A stretch of DNA of 64,000 nucleotides. Source: Paenibacillus sp. RUD330 (GTDB taxonomy: Bacteria > Bacillota > Bacilli > Paenibacillales > Paenibacillaceae). The stretch's first letter is position 1. Every line of letters starts with the position of its first letter. The notes below the pieces were generated by a model. It was not told the origin of the DNA. It saw nothing but the letters and a program-made list of their open reading frames with translations, and did no database searches. This document shows, one piece after another, positions 17,270 to 25,019 of this stretch. The stretch lies in the NCBI RefSeq assembly GCF_002243345.2, contig NZ_CP022655.2:3164501-3228500 (forward strand). Direction: 5' to 3'. A program made the position numbers and the translations under genes.

Positions 17270-18451
17270 ATGGCCATCTTCAAGCAAAAAATGGTATGGA
17301 TTGGAATGATCGTCGTTCTTGCCGTTCTCGTCGTGTTCGGTGCCGCAATGATGGGGTCCGTGCTCGGCACGAAGCCGAAGGAGGTGCCGGCGGCTCTGGT
17401 CATTCTCGACCGGCCGGCGGAGCTTCCCGGCGGAGGCTCGCTTGCGGTCGGCGAGAAGCTGAAGGAGCAGCTGCTCTCCAATGACAAGCTGCCGATCAAA
17501 TGGACCGTCCTCGATTCGGAGCAAGCCGCCCGCGAGGCTTTGGACGCCAGGGAATTGTACGGAGCGCTCATCCTCCCCGCCGATCTCAGCTCCGGCGTCG
17601 CCTCGATATCCGGAGCCGCTCCGCAGCAGCCGACCGCGCGGATTCTCGTCAGCGAAGGCTTGAACGCCCAAGCCTCGACCGTCGTCCGGCAAGGACTGGG
17701 GCAGGTCATGAGCATGGCGGGAGCTGAGCTGTCCCGATCGATGCTCGCCGGAATCGCACCGAACTCGCAGCAGCTTCCGATCGCCGCGGCTCAGGCGCTT
17801 CTGGCCCCGATCCGGGTGCAGGAAGAAACCGTTCATCCGGTCGGCGCCAACAACGCTTCCGGCAGCGCGCCCGGCCTGCTTACCCAGATCATGTGGATGG
17901 GCAGCCTGGTCAGCGCCATGATGCTCTTCCTGGCCGGCGGCAAAGCCGTCCAGGCAGGAGCGGGGAGGCCGGCGGCAGTCGCTTGGCAGCCGGTCATCGG
18001 CATCGTCATCGCCGGCATCGCGTCGGGATTCCTCGTGTGGACCGCCTCCTCCTGGTATGGCATGGAGCTCGCGCACTCGCTGGACACCTGGCTGTTCCTC
18101 TGGCTTGCCGCCGCCGCCTTCTATATGCTGCAGTCCGCGCTGCTCAACTGGATCGGGTTCCCCGCGATGGGAATTCTCGTCCTGCTCATGTTCTTCTCCA
18201 TGCCTCTGCTCAACATGGCCCCGGAATTCCTGACAGAGACATCCCGGCTCTGGATCTACTCCTGGACTCCGCTGCGGTTCGCGGCTTACGGCTTGCGGGA
18301 AGTGATGTACTTCGGCGGCCTGGACTCAGCCGGCGGCAGCGCCACAGTGCTGGCATGCATCGCCGGCGGATGCCTTCTGGCGCTGCTGGGATCGGGATGG
18401 AGGAAACCCCGGACCGGCAGCAAGGCCGACACGGTTCCGGCGTCGGCGTGA
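17270..18451 (+). CDS. YhgE/DUF3533-like membrane protein (ABC-2-type permease related)
   Basis: A 393-residue membrane protein. There is one N-terminal helix (about 8-30) ending in a VLGTKPKEVPAALV segment, a large outer domain (about 35-200), then five or six helices (about 215-375) with the SYTPLRF-like SWTPLRFAAYGLREVMYF near the end. This layout matches the YhgE/Pip and DUF3533 group, related to ABC-2 permeases but without an ATPase. The family is linked to export or tolerance of toxic compounds. ATG 17270 follows AGGAGTT. Confidence 0.75.
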   Translation: MAIFKQKMVWIGMIVVLAVLVVFGAAMMGSVLGTKPKEVPAALVILDRPAELPGGGSLAVGEKLKEQLLSNDKLPIKWTVLDSEQAAREALDARELYGALILPADLSSGVASISGAAPQQPTARILVSEGLNAQASTVVRQGLGQVMSMAGAELSRSMLAGIAPNSQQLPIAAAQALLAPIRVQEETVHPVGANNASGSAPGLLTQIMWMGSLVSAMMLFLAGGKAVQAGAGRPAAVAWQPVIGIVIAGIASGFLVWTASSWYGMELAHSLDTWLFLWLAAAAFYMLQSALLNWIGFPAMGILVLLMFFSMPLLNMAPEFLTETSRLWIYSWTPLRFAAYGLREVMYFGGLDSAGGSATVLACIAGGCLLALLGSGWRKPRTGSKADTVPASA

Positions 18452-18551
18452 AGGCCGGGCTTCTTTTCCGAGCCGGCTTCGGGTATTCTGACAGGACAGG
18501 CCGCCGTCCACTCTTATTGTCGGAGCCTGACCGGATAAGGAGAAGAACGCC

Positions 18552-19124
18552 ATGATGCAGCTGCTGCAAATTCCCCAGGAGGATTGTCCTGCACACCTGA
18601 AAGACCAGATCATCGCCTTCATGCGGACGGAATGGCCCCAAGCGTTCCGGGACGGGGAGCCCGCCGCTTGGCCGGGCCAGCCCTCCACCCGGCCCCATTC
18701 GCTGATTTATGCCGACAACGGCGTCGTCATCTGCCATCTCGCCATTCCCCGCATGACGATGCTTCATGAGGGCGAGACGTACGAAGCCTTCGGAATCAGC
18801 GAAGTGCTGACGAATCCTCTCTACCGCCGGCAAGGCTTCGGACTGAGGCTGATTCGGGAAGCCTTTTCCTATACGATGTCGCAAAAAGCCGATATAAGCT
18901 TGTTCACCTGCCATGCCGATCTGGTCCCCTTTTATACCCGGGGCGGATGGGAACGGGCCGGCGGGCTTGCCTTGATCGGCGGCACGCGGGAGCGGCCTTT
19001 GCGCAGCGATTCCCTCGGCCTCGCGACCATGCTTCATCTGGCTTCTCCCAAGGCCCGCCACCATCGCGAGTCCTTCCGGTCTGGCGGCGTGCAGCTGGAG
19101 CTCGGCGAAAGAATGCTGTGGTGA
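18552..19124 (+). CDS. GNAT-family N-acetyltransferase
   Basis: A 190-residue acetyltransferase. The acetyl-CoA pyrophosphate-binding motif is NPLYRRQGFGLRLIREAF (about 92-109), followed by FTCHADLVPFYTRGGWERAG, as in aminoglycoside-acetyltransferase-like and general GNAT proteins. The substrate is unknown. AAGGAG is 9 bases before the ATG. A strong terminator follows. Confidence 0.85.
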   Translation: MMQLLQIPQEDCPAHLKDQIIAFMRTEWPQAFRDGEPAAWPGQPSTRPHSLIYADNGVVICHLAIPRMTMLHEGETYEAFGISEVLTNPLYRRQGFGLRLIREAFSYTMSQKADISLFTCHADLVPFYTRGGWERAGGLALIGGTRERPLRSDSLGLATMLHLASPKARHHRESFRSGGVQLELGERMLW

Positions 19125-19154
19125 GCAAGCTGCGGCTTGTCCATCGGCGAAACT

Positions 19155-19206
19155 TGAACAGCGGCAGAACCTGGCTTGACGCCCATTCGGTTCTGCCGCT
19201 GTTTTT
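19155..19206 (+). terminator. Strong terminator after the GNAT gene
   Basis: A 15-bp perfect stem (AACAGCGGCAGAACC / GGTTCTGCCGCTGTT) followed by T8. Confidence 0.92.
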
Positions 19207-19308
19207 TTTGCCGGGGGCATCCGCCGACAGGGACGGGGCTTTTGCCGCTTCCGTCCGCTCTCAGCAAGGCAAGAAAGCGATCAAATACACAGGTTGCGAA
19301 AAAAGGGC

Positions 19309-19355
19309 TTGCGAAAACTAATATCATTAGTTATATTGAGACTAATCAGATTAGT
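19309..19355 (+). promoter_or_regulatory. Promoter with two palindromic TetR-type operators
   Basis: The -35 TTGCGA (19309-19314) and -10 TATATT (19332-19337) are 17 bp apart. The spacer contains the palindrome ACTAAT-ATC-ATTAGT (19317-19331), and a second copy with a different centre, ACTAAT-CAG-ATTAGT, lies at 19341-19355, 24 bp downstream. They should be bound by the TetR encoded as the second gene of the operon. Confidence 0.82.
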
Positions 19356-19378
19356 TTTAATGAAGGAGCGGATTCCCT

Positions 19379-20116
19379 ATGAAAACGGTTCGGAACCAAA
19401 CGGTTCGCCAGCTGGCCTTTCTCCCCCGCCTGTTCCCGGTCAACGCTTATTTCGTCGAAGAGGAAGACGGGCTGACGCTAATCGACGCCGCGCTTCCGTA
19501 CAGCTCGAAGGGCATCCTCCAGGCGGCCGCCTCGATCGGCAAGCCGATCGCCCGCATCGTGCTGACCCATGCCCACGGCGACCATGTCGGAGCGCTGGAC
19601 GCTCTCAAGTCGGCGCTGCCTCATGTTCCCGTCTATCTGTCAGCCCGAGATGCAAGGCTGCTGGTCGGGGATCTGTCCCTTGACGAAGGAGAGCCGTCCA
19701 CTCCGATCCGCGGCGATATTCCGAAAAACCTGAAGACCCGCCCCGACGTGCTGCTGCGGGACGGCGACGCGCTCGGCTCGCTGACCGCCATCGCCGCTCC
19801 CGGACACACTCCCGGCTCGATGGCGTTCCTCGATGGCCGCAACGGGTCGCTGCTGGTCGGGGATGCGTTCCAGGTCCGCGGCGGCCTCGCCGTCAGCGGC
19901 CAGATGCGGATCCTGTTCCCGTTTCCCGCCATGGCTACCTGGAACGCGGATGTCGCGCTGGAGTCCGCCCGCAAGCTTGCCGCTCTGAAGCCGACGCTTC
20001 TCGCAGCCGGCCACGGACGCATGATGCAGCAGCCGGGAGCCGCTCTGCAACAGGCCATCCGGCAAGCCGAATTCCGCCAAGGAGGCAAAGCCCATGTCGC
20101 CGCGAATCGGTCTTGA
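19379..20116 (+). CDS. MBL-fold metallo-hydrolase
   Basis: A 245-residue metallo-beta-lactamase-fold enzyme. The zinc motif THAHGDHVG is at residues 63-71 (His64, His66, Asp68, His69), with later ligands in APGHTPGS, GDAF and AAGHG. It resembles the glyoxalase II/YqgX-like hydrolases usually found next to TetR genes in Bacilli; the substrate is unknown. AAGGAG precedes ATG 19379. It overlaps the next gene by 23 bases, so they form one operon. Confidence 0.88.
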   Translation: MKTVRNQTVRQLAFLPRLFPVNAYFVEEEDGLTLIDAALPYSSKGILQAAASIGKPIARIVLTHAHGDHVGALDALKSALPHVPVYLSARDARLLVGDLSLDEGEPSTPIRGDIPKNLKTRPDVLLRDGDALGSLTAIAAPGHTPGSMAFLDGRNGSLLVGDAFQVRGGLAVSGQMRILFPFPAMATWNADVALESARKLAALKPTLLAAGHGRMMQQPGAALQQAIRQAEFRQGGKAHVAANRS

Positions 20117-20663
20117 CCAAGCAGCGCTGCTGGGAGCGGCGGCCGAGCTTGCCGACGCCCATGGCTTCGAGGCCGTGACGCTGGCGTCGCTGGCCCAGAA
20201 GCTGAACGTCCGCTCTCCGTCTCTCTACAACCATGTGGCCGGCCTGCCCGAGCTCCGGCGGCTGCTCGCGCTGAACGCGCTGGAGCGGCTGAACGGCCGC
20301 CTCGTGCTGGCGCTCGACGGCAAGCAAGGCGACGAGGCCATGCGTTCGTTCTGCGCCGCTTATCTTCAGTTCGCGCGGACGCATCCGGGACTGTACGAAG
20401 CGGTCCAAAGGGCTCCCGAGCCGGAGGACGAGCAGCTTCAGCAGGCCGGCGGAACCGTTGTGCGGCTTGCGCTCGATGCCTTGTCCGGCTTCGAGCTGCA
20501 GGGCGATGCCGCCATCCATGCGGTTCGCGGCATCCGCAGCCTGCTGCATGGCTTCGTTTCGCTGGAGAGAGTCGGCGGCTTCGGCATGCCGCTGGACACC
20601 GACGCCACTTTTCGCATGCTGGTGGATACGTATATGGAAGGCCTTCGGCAACGGGCAAAATAA
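20094..20663 (+). CDS. TetR-family regulator with WHG-type C-terminal domain
   Basis: A 189-residue repressor. The helix-turn-helix segment VTLASLAQKLNVRSPSLYNHVAGLPELRRLL is at about residues 28-58, and the C-terminal part has the RGIRSLLHGFVSLE...FGMPLDTDATF text of the WHG domain. It is translated from within the end of the MBL gene and probably represses its own operon through the two ACTAAT-N3-ATTAGT sites. Confidence 0.9.
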   Translation: MSPRIGLDQAALLGAAAELADAHGFEAVTLASLAQKLNVRSPSLYNHVAGLPELRRLLALNALERLNGRLVLALDGKQGDEAMRSFCAAYLQFARTHPGLYEAVQRAPEPEDEQLQQAGGTVVRLALDALSGFELQGDAAIHAVRGIRSLLHGFVSLERVGGFGMPLDTDATFRMLVDTYMEGLRQRAK

Positions 20664-20702
20664 TCGAAGAGGCGCCCGGATACAATCCGGGCGCCTCTTC
20701 GT
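20664..20702. terminator. Bidirectional terminator
   Basis: GAAGAGGCGCCCGGAT-ACA-ATCCGGGCGCCTCTTC, a 16-bp perfect stem between two converging operons. Confidence 0.85.
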
Positions 20703-20705
20703 GTC

Positions 20706-21764
20706 TCAGGAAAAATACAGCCGGCGCGCGTTCGCCGCCAACGCAAAGGCAGCCTCTCTCTCGTCCATCCCTCTCAGACGGGCGATTTCCCCGACCGACT
20801 CCCGCATCATGAGCGGATGGGTCGCCTGCCCGGCGAACGGCCCCTCGAACGGCCACGGACCGTCCGTCTCCGTCATGAGACGCTCCAGCGGGTACGAGAC
20901 GGCAAGCGGGCGGATTTCCTCCTCGTAGAGCACATCCGGAGTGAGCGAGATGTAGAATCCGGCATCCGCGAGCATTCGCGTCACGGCCTCGTCTCCCTTG
21001 TACCAGTGGAAATGCGCGCGGGCGACGCCGAATTCCCGCAGCAGCTCCAGCGCCTTGGCGGCGTCCTCGTAGACGGCATGCAGAATGATGACTCGTCCGG
21101 TATCGGCGGCAAGGGAGACGAATTCCCGCAGGATGCGCAAATGCCCCGCGTCGTCGAATTTCCGTCCCGCCGCTTCGGCCTCCGTCCGCATGTAGTAAGG
21201 AAGGCCGACCTCGCCGATCGCGAACGCCTCCCCGGCTTCATGGCGCTCCCGGATCCAGGTCAGCAGCGCCTGCATCTCGGCCTCGTCCGGAAGCTCCTGC
21301 TCCGGATGCCAGCCGTAAGCCGGCATGATCCGGCCGGGATGCGCCCGGGCGAGCTCCCGCGTCCGCTTGGCGGAATCCAGATCCATGGACACGGCGACCG
21401 CCCCCGTCAGGCCGCCGCTGAACGACTGCTCCAGCATGCTCTGGAGCTCATCCGCGGCATACTGCTCCAGATGGATGTGGGTGTCGATGAGCGGCAGCCG
21501 GGCCCCGCTCATCGACGCCGCTTCATTCCGGCAGTCGGAGGCGTCGCCCCGGCTCTGCGGCGTCTGCGGAAGCCCCGGCTCCGAAGCGCTGCCGGGCAGC
21601 TCCAGCCGCGGCGCGTTCCCCGACGGCTCCAGCTCGGAGCGCTTCCAGGCAGCTCCAGCTGCGGTGCGTTCCCCGACGGCTCCAGCTTCGGAGCCCTTCA
21701 CGGCAGCTCCAGCCGGCGGCGATGACGACTTTCCGGATCCAGCATCTGCTCCCAACGGGTTCAT
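20706..21764 (-). CDS. TatD-family metal-dependent hydrolase, last gene of the thiamine-precursor operon
   Basis: A 352-residue protein. An 85-residue low-complexity extension rich in Gly, Ala, Glu and Pro precedes a TatD-type amidohydrolase barrel. Candidate metal ligands are visible: His95 and His97 (IDTHIHLEQ), Glu in GEVGLPYY, His in IILHAVY, His in AHFHWYKG and Asp in ETDGPWP. The ATG overlaps the ThiZ stop (ATGA), and GAGGGGG lies upstream, so translation is coupled and the long start is favoured. A second ATG at 21512 would remove the extension, but it has no ribosome binding site. TatD proteins are usually nucleases or amidohydrolases. The context suggests an enzyme acting on imported thiamine breakdown products. 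Confidence 0.82.
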   Translation of the reverse strand: MNPLGADAGSGKSSSPPAGAAVKGSEAGAVGERTAAGAAWKRSELEPSGNAPRLELPGSASEPGLPQTPQSRGDASDCRNEAASMSGARLPLIDTHIHLEQYAADELQSMLEQSFSGGLTGAVAVSMDLDSAKRTRELARAHPGRIMPAYGWHPEQELPDEAEMQALLTWIRERHEAGEAFAIGEVGLPYYMRTEAEAAGRKFDDAGHLRILREFVSLAADTGRVIILHAVYEDAAKALELLREFGVARAHFHWYKGDEAVTRMLADAGFYISLTPDVLYEEEIRPLAVSYPLERLMTETDGPWPFEGPFAGQATHPLMMRESVGEIARLRGMDEREAAFALAANARRLYFS

Positions 21765-22537
21765 AGCGGCATATCCCCCTCTTCCAGGCTTCCGAGCGAT
21801 TCATAGAGCGACTCCTTCAGCTCGCCGAATCGCGGATCGCTTCCCAGCTTTCCGCTGCGCGGGCGCGCAAACGGCACCTGGAGCTCCTGTACGACGACGG
21901 CCGGCGATGCCGACAGGACGAGAACGCGGTCGGACAGCAGCAGCGCCTCCTCGATGGAATGGGTGACGAACAGCACCGAGCGGCGCTCCTCCTCCCACAG
22001 CGACAGCAGCCAGCGCTGCATCCGCTGCCGGGTAAGCGCGTCGAGCGCTCCGAACGGCTCGTCGAGCAGCATGAGCGGCTGCGGGGACAGCAGGGCGCGC
22101 AAAAACGAGACGCGCTGCTGCATGCCGCCGGACAGCACATGCGGATACGAGCGGGCATAGGCCTCCAGACCGAGCCTGCGCAGTCCTTCCTCGGCAAGAC
22201 GCTTCGCCCCGGCGCGGTCTCTGCCCGCGATGCGCAGCGCCAGCTCGATGTTGCCCTGGACCGTCCTCCAGGGCAGAAGCGCGGCCTGCTGCGGCATGTA
22301 GGCGGCGCGGCCGGCTCCATCCGTAGCCGGCTTCCCGGCGAGCATGATCTCGCCGGAGTCCGGCCGCTCCAGCCCCCCGATGAGGCTGAGCAGCGTCGTT
22401 TTGCCGCTGCCGGAAGGGCCGACGAGCGAGACGAACTCGCCTTCGCCCACAGTCAGGGACAGTCCGCCAAGCACTTCGATGACGCCGCCGCGGCCGGTGA
22501 ACGACTTGCGCAGATTCCGGATTTCAAGCATGTTCAT
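21761..22537 (-). CDS. thiZ: Thiamine-precursor ABC transporter ATPase (ThiZ-like)
   Basis: A 258-residue ATPase of the nitrate/sulfonate/taurine class. Walker A is GPSGSGKTT (40-48), the Q-loop is MPQQAALLPWRTV, the signature is LSGGMQQRVSFLRAL, and Walker B is MLLDEPFGALD followed by VTHSIEEA. ATG 22537 follows GGAGGGAGGACG and overlaps the permease stop. Operon position behind a TPP riboswitch points to uptake of hydroxymethylpyrimidine or formylaminopyrimidine. Confidence 0.88.
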   Translation of the reverse strand: MNMLEIRNLRKSFTGRGGVIEVLGGLSLTVGEGEFVSLVGPSGSGKTTLLSLIGGLERPDSGEIMLAGKPATDGAGRAAYMPQQAALLPWRTVQGNIELALRIAGRDRAGAKRLAEEGLRRLGLEAYARSYPHVLSGGMQQRVSFLRALLSPQPLMLLDEPFGALDALTRQRMQRWLLSLWEEERRSVLFVTHSIEEALLLSDRVLVLSASPAVVVQELQVPFARPRSGKLGSDPRFGELKESLYESLGSLEEGDMPL

Positions 22538-23310
22538 CGTCCTCCCTCCTTGCGCGGCCGCCAGGACAGCGCCAGCTTCTCCGCTCCTGCGACAGCTGCG
22601 AACAGCAGCAGGCTGAGCAGCACGACAAGCGCGACTCCGGCGAATACGAGCGAAGTTTTGAAGCCCTTGGAGGACAGCAGCATGAAGTAGCCGAGCCCCC
22701 GGTCGGAGCCGATCCACTCCGCCACGACCGCGCTCGTCACGCTGTACGAAGCGGCGATCTTGAGGCCGGAGAACAGCTGCGGCAGCGAGCCGGGCAGCTC
22801 CAGGCTGAGGAAGCGGCGCCAGCGCCCCGCTCCGATCATCCGCATGTACCGCTCCAGGCCCGGATCCGCTCCCTGGAGGCCGCCGAGCATCGCGACGCAG
22901 ACGGGGAAAAAGCAGACGAGCATGACGAGCAGCAGCTTGGGCAGCAGCCCGAAGCCGAACCAGATGACGAGCAGAGGCCCGATCGCGATGACGGGAATGT
23001 TCTGCGACAGGACGAGCAGCGGATAGAAGCCCGACCTCATGAGCGGCAGCAGGTGCAGGACGGCTCCCAGCAGCAGGCCCGCGGCCGCGCCGCCGGCGAA
23101 GCCGAGCAGCGTCAGGCTCAAGGTCGCTCCGGTGTGCTCTGCCAGTCTCGGGCGGGCCGCCCAGGCATCGCGGGCGATATCGCTCGGGGCGGGCAGCAGC
23201 CACGCCTCCGTCCCGGACAGACGGACGGCCGCCTCCCACAAGAGCAGGAAGGCGGCCATGACGACGACCGGGGGCAGCAGAGCCCCCCATCGGATCGTTC
23301 TACTGTCCAT
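22534..23310 (-). CDS. thiX: Thiamine-precursor ABC transporter permease (ThiX-like)
   Basis: A 258-residue inner-membrane permease of the SsuC/ThiX type with about six helices. The coupling motif region is GADPGLERYMRMIGAGRWRRFLSLELPGSLPQLFSGLKIA, and AEWIGSDRGLGYFML is family-typical. The gene overlaps the thiamine-binding gene upstream by 11 bases and the ATPase gene downstream by 4 bases. Confidence 0.88.
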   Translation of the reverse strand: MDSRTIRWGALLPPVVVMAAFLLLWEAAVRLSGTEAWLLPAPSDIARDAWAARPRLAEHTGATLSLTLLGFAGGAAAGLLLGAVLHLLPLMRSGFYPLLVLSQNIPVIAIGPLLVIWFGFGLLPKLLLVMLVCFFPVCVAMLGGLQGADPGLERYMRMIGAGRWRRFLSLELPGSLPQLFSGLKIAASYSVTSAVVAEWIGSDRGLGYFMLLSSKGFKTSLVFAGVALVVLLSLLLFAAVAGAEKLALSWRPRKEGGR

Positions 23311-23602
23311 CCGGGTATTTCTCCAGCAGCCGGTCCATCGAGGCGCCGTTCTCCGGGTTGTAGTAAATCTTCACCTGAGAGATGACGGACGGGCAGCCCA
23401 TCGCCGCCATCTCCTTGCTCATCTCCGCGACGACGGCGAGCAGGCGCACGAGGTCGCCCTCCATCGTCGTCTCGAGCGGCGCGACACGGTACGGAACGCC
23501 GGCCTCCTTGATGATCTCGATCGCCCGGTCCACGTACGGAAGCACGCTTTCCCCGCCGGGCGTCGTCGGCAAAATCTGAATGCTTACGAGTGCATTGGCC
23601 AT
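23300..23602 (-). CDS. MTH1187-family thiamine-binding protein (UPF0045)
   Basis: A 100-residue ferredoxin-like-fold protein. Recognisable text is ALVSIQILPTTPGGESVLPYVDRAI, then YRVAPLETTMEGDL and SQVKIYYNPE. Family members bind thiamine-type ligands and are commonly encoded with ThiXYZ transporters. ATG 23602 follows GAGAGGGAACCGGAT. It may act as a cytoplasmic thiamine/HMP-binding or sensing partner of the transporter. Confidence 0.88.
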   Translation of the reverse strand: MANALVSIQILPTTPGGESVLPYVDRAIEIIKEAGVPYRVAPLETTMEGDLVRLLAVVAEMSKEMAAMGCPSVISQVKIYYNPENGASMDRLLEKYPDGQ

Positions 23603-23631
23603 ATCCGGTTCCCTCTCCCCGTCAGCCGGCA

Positions 23632-24693
23632 TCAAGATGCCGGCAAGTAATCGTTCGTGAACGCCTTGGACAGATCCGGCAAGGTGCCCAGCAGCTTGTG
23701 CTCATGCATCCATTCGGCATAGTTCGTCCAGACCTCCGCCTTCTGCTCGCCCCAGCGCGGAGCGTCATCCTGATATTTGGGGCTCAGCCACTTCTGGCTG
23801 GCGCGCACGAGCTCCGGATTGAGGTCCGGAACGGCCTTGATCAGGATGTCCGCGGCGGCGGCGGGCTCGGAGATCGCGTAGGCATAGCCCTCGGAAGCTC
23901 CGGCCATGAATGCCTTCACCACATCAGGGCTTTCCTGGATCAGCTTCTCGCTCGTTTCCAGCACCGGCGTGTAATAATCCAGCTTTTTGCTGTAGTCGGT
24001 CAAGTACACCATGTTCAGCTTCTCCCCGCGCAGCTCCGCCTCTACCCCTGTCCAGGCGTAATAGATCCAGGCGAAGTCGATATTCCGCTTCACGGCGGTG
24101 AAAAAGTCCGCGTTGCCCATGTTGACGATCTTGACCTTGCCGACATCGGCGCCCTGCTCCTGCATGAGCGAGGAGATGACCTCCTGCTCGACCGGCGCTC
24201 CCCAGCCGCCGTAGGTTTTGCCCTCGAATGCTTTCGGGTCCTTGATGCCTTTGGCTTCCGGCGAAGCAAAGCCGGAAGTGTTGTGCTGGATGACGGCCGC
24301 CAGCGACACGAGCGGCAAGCCCTCGCTGCGGGCGAGCGTGATGTTCTCCTGGTAGCCGACGCCGAATTCAGCCTCCCCCTTGGCGACCAGCGTATCGGCG
24401 GCCGTCCCCTCCGGCGGCTGCACGATCTCGACGTCGAGGCCGTGGTTCAGGAAAAAGCCTTTGTCCCGGGCGACGTACAGCCCGGTATGATTCGTGTTCG
24501 GCGTCCAGTCGAGGACGACCTTCACTTTTTTGACCGGCGCGGCCGTGGCGGTGCCGGAAGGCGCCGGCGTCGCCGCGCCGCCGTTCCCGCTGCTTGCGCC
24601 GTTTCCGCTGCCGTTGCCGCAGCCTGCCAGCAGCGTCGCCAGAACAAGCGCGGCCAGCCCCGCTTTTTTGCCCATCTTGCTTGGAATGCCCAT
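23632..24693 (-). CDS. thiY: Thiamine-precursor substrate-binding lipoprotein (ThiY/NMT1 family)
   Basis: A 353-residue exported binding protein. The lipobox is LLAG-Cys25, followed by a Gly/Asn/Ala linker, then the NMT1/THI5-like domain: VKVVLDWTPNTNHTGLYVARDKGFF, DTLVAKGEAEFGVGYQE and AWIYYAWTGVEAE. This subgroup is typical of ThiY, which captures formylaminopyrimidine or HMP. ATG 24693 follows AAGGGGAAGCAAC. First gene after the TPP riboswitch. Confidence 0.92.
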   Translation of the reverse strand: MGIPSKMGKKAGLAALVLATLLAGCGNGSGNGASSGNGGAATPAPSGTATAAPVKKVKVVLDWTPNTNHTGLYVARDKGFFLNHGLDVEIVQPPEGTAADTLVAKGEAEFGVGYQENITLARSEGLPLVSLAAVIQHNTSGFASPEAKGIKDPKAFEGKTYGGWGAPVEQEVISSLMQEQGADVGKVKIVNMGNADFFTAVKRNIDFAWIYYAWTGVEAELRGEKLNMVYLTDYSKKLDYYTPVLETSEKLIQESPDVVKAFMAGASEGYAYAISEPAAAADILIKAVPDLNPELVRASQKWLSPKYQDDAPRWGEQKAEVWTNYAEWMHEHKLLGTLPDLSKAFTNDYLPAS

Positions 24694-24767
24694 GTTGCTT
24701 CCCCTTCTTTCTCTCGCAGCCGTGAGCCCGGCCGAGCCCTGTCCGGAGCGCCAGCATGTCAGGGAAT

Positions 24768-24800
24768 AAAAAAAGACGTCTCCCAAGGAAGACGTCTTCG
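24768..24800 (-). terminator. Riboswitch-linked terminator
   Basis: AAGACGTCT-TCCTTGGG-AGACGTCTT followed by a T-run on the minus strand, between the TPP aptamer and thiY. It is the expected expression platform: ligand binding should favour this hairpin and stop transcription. Confidence 0.85.
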
Positions 24801-24845
24801 TCACTTGAATCCATTTGCGCCCGAGGGCGGCAAAAGGCTCGGCTG

Positions 24846-24940
24846 ACATGCGGTTCCTACGCTGGCATTATCCAGATCAGGTTTAACGGGTCGGGATGCT
24901 TCTCCCCTCTCAGCCGGCGTACGCCAGCTCCCCAGGCTCA
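24846..24940 (-). ncRNA. TPP (thiamine pyrophosphate) riboswitch
   Basis: The minus strand carries the THI-element core: GGGGAGCTGG near the 5' end, CTGAGAGG in the pyrimidine-sensing arm, ACCCGTTAAACCTGATCTGG, and AATGCCAGCGTAGGAA at the 3' end. All invariant blocks are recognisable. It precedes a terminator hairpin and the thiY operon. Confidence 0.96.
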
Positions 24941-24959
24941 TTCGGTTGTCAATAGAGCC

Positions 24960-24987
24960 ATTATAGCAGAGGAGCCTTTTATTGCAA
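24960..24987 (-). promoter_or_regulatory. Promoter of the riboswitch-controlled thi operon
   Basis: On the minus strand TTGCAA (24982-24987), 16-bp spacer, perfect TATAAT (24960-24965). Transcription would start a few bases before the TPP aptamer. Confidence 0.78.
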
Positions 24988-25019
24988 CCTTCCGTGTCGA
25001 AATTTGCGGGCGCGCGGCA

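Noticed and set aside
17096-18076. Long 5' extension of the TetR frame at 16421
   Set aside because: Overlaps the YhgE-like gene on the other strand; the TetR start at 17095 has a proper ribosome binding site and the DNA-binding domain begins just after it.
22538-23290. Long N-terminal extension of the ThiZ frame
   Set aside because: It would run antiphase through the ThiX gene. The ATG at 22537 has GGAGG and begins the ATPase domain.
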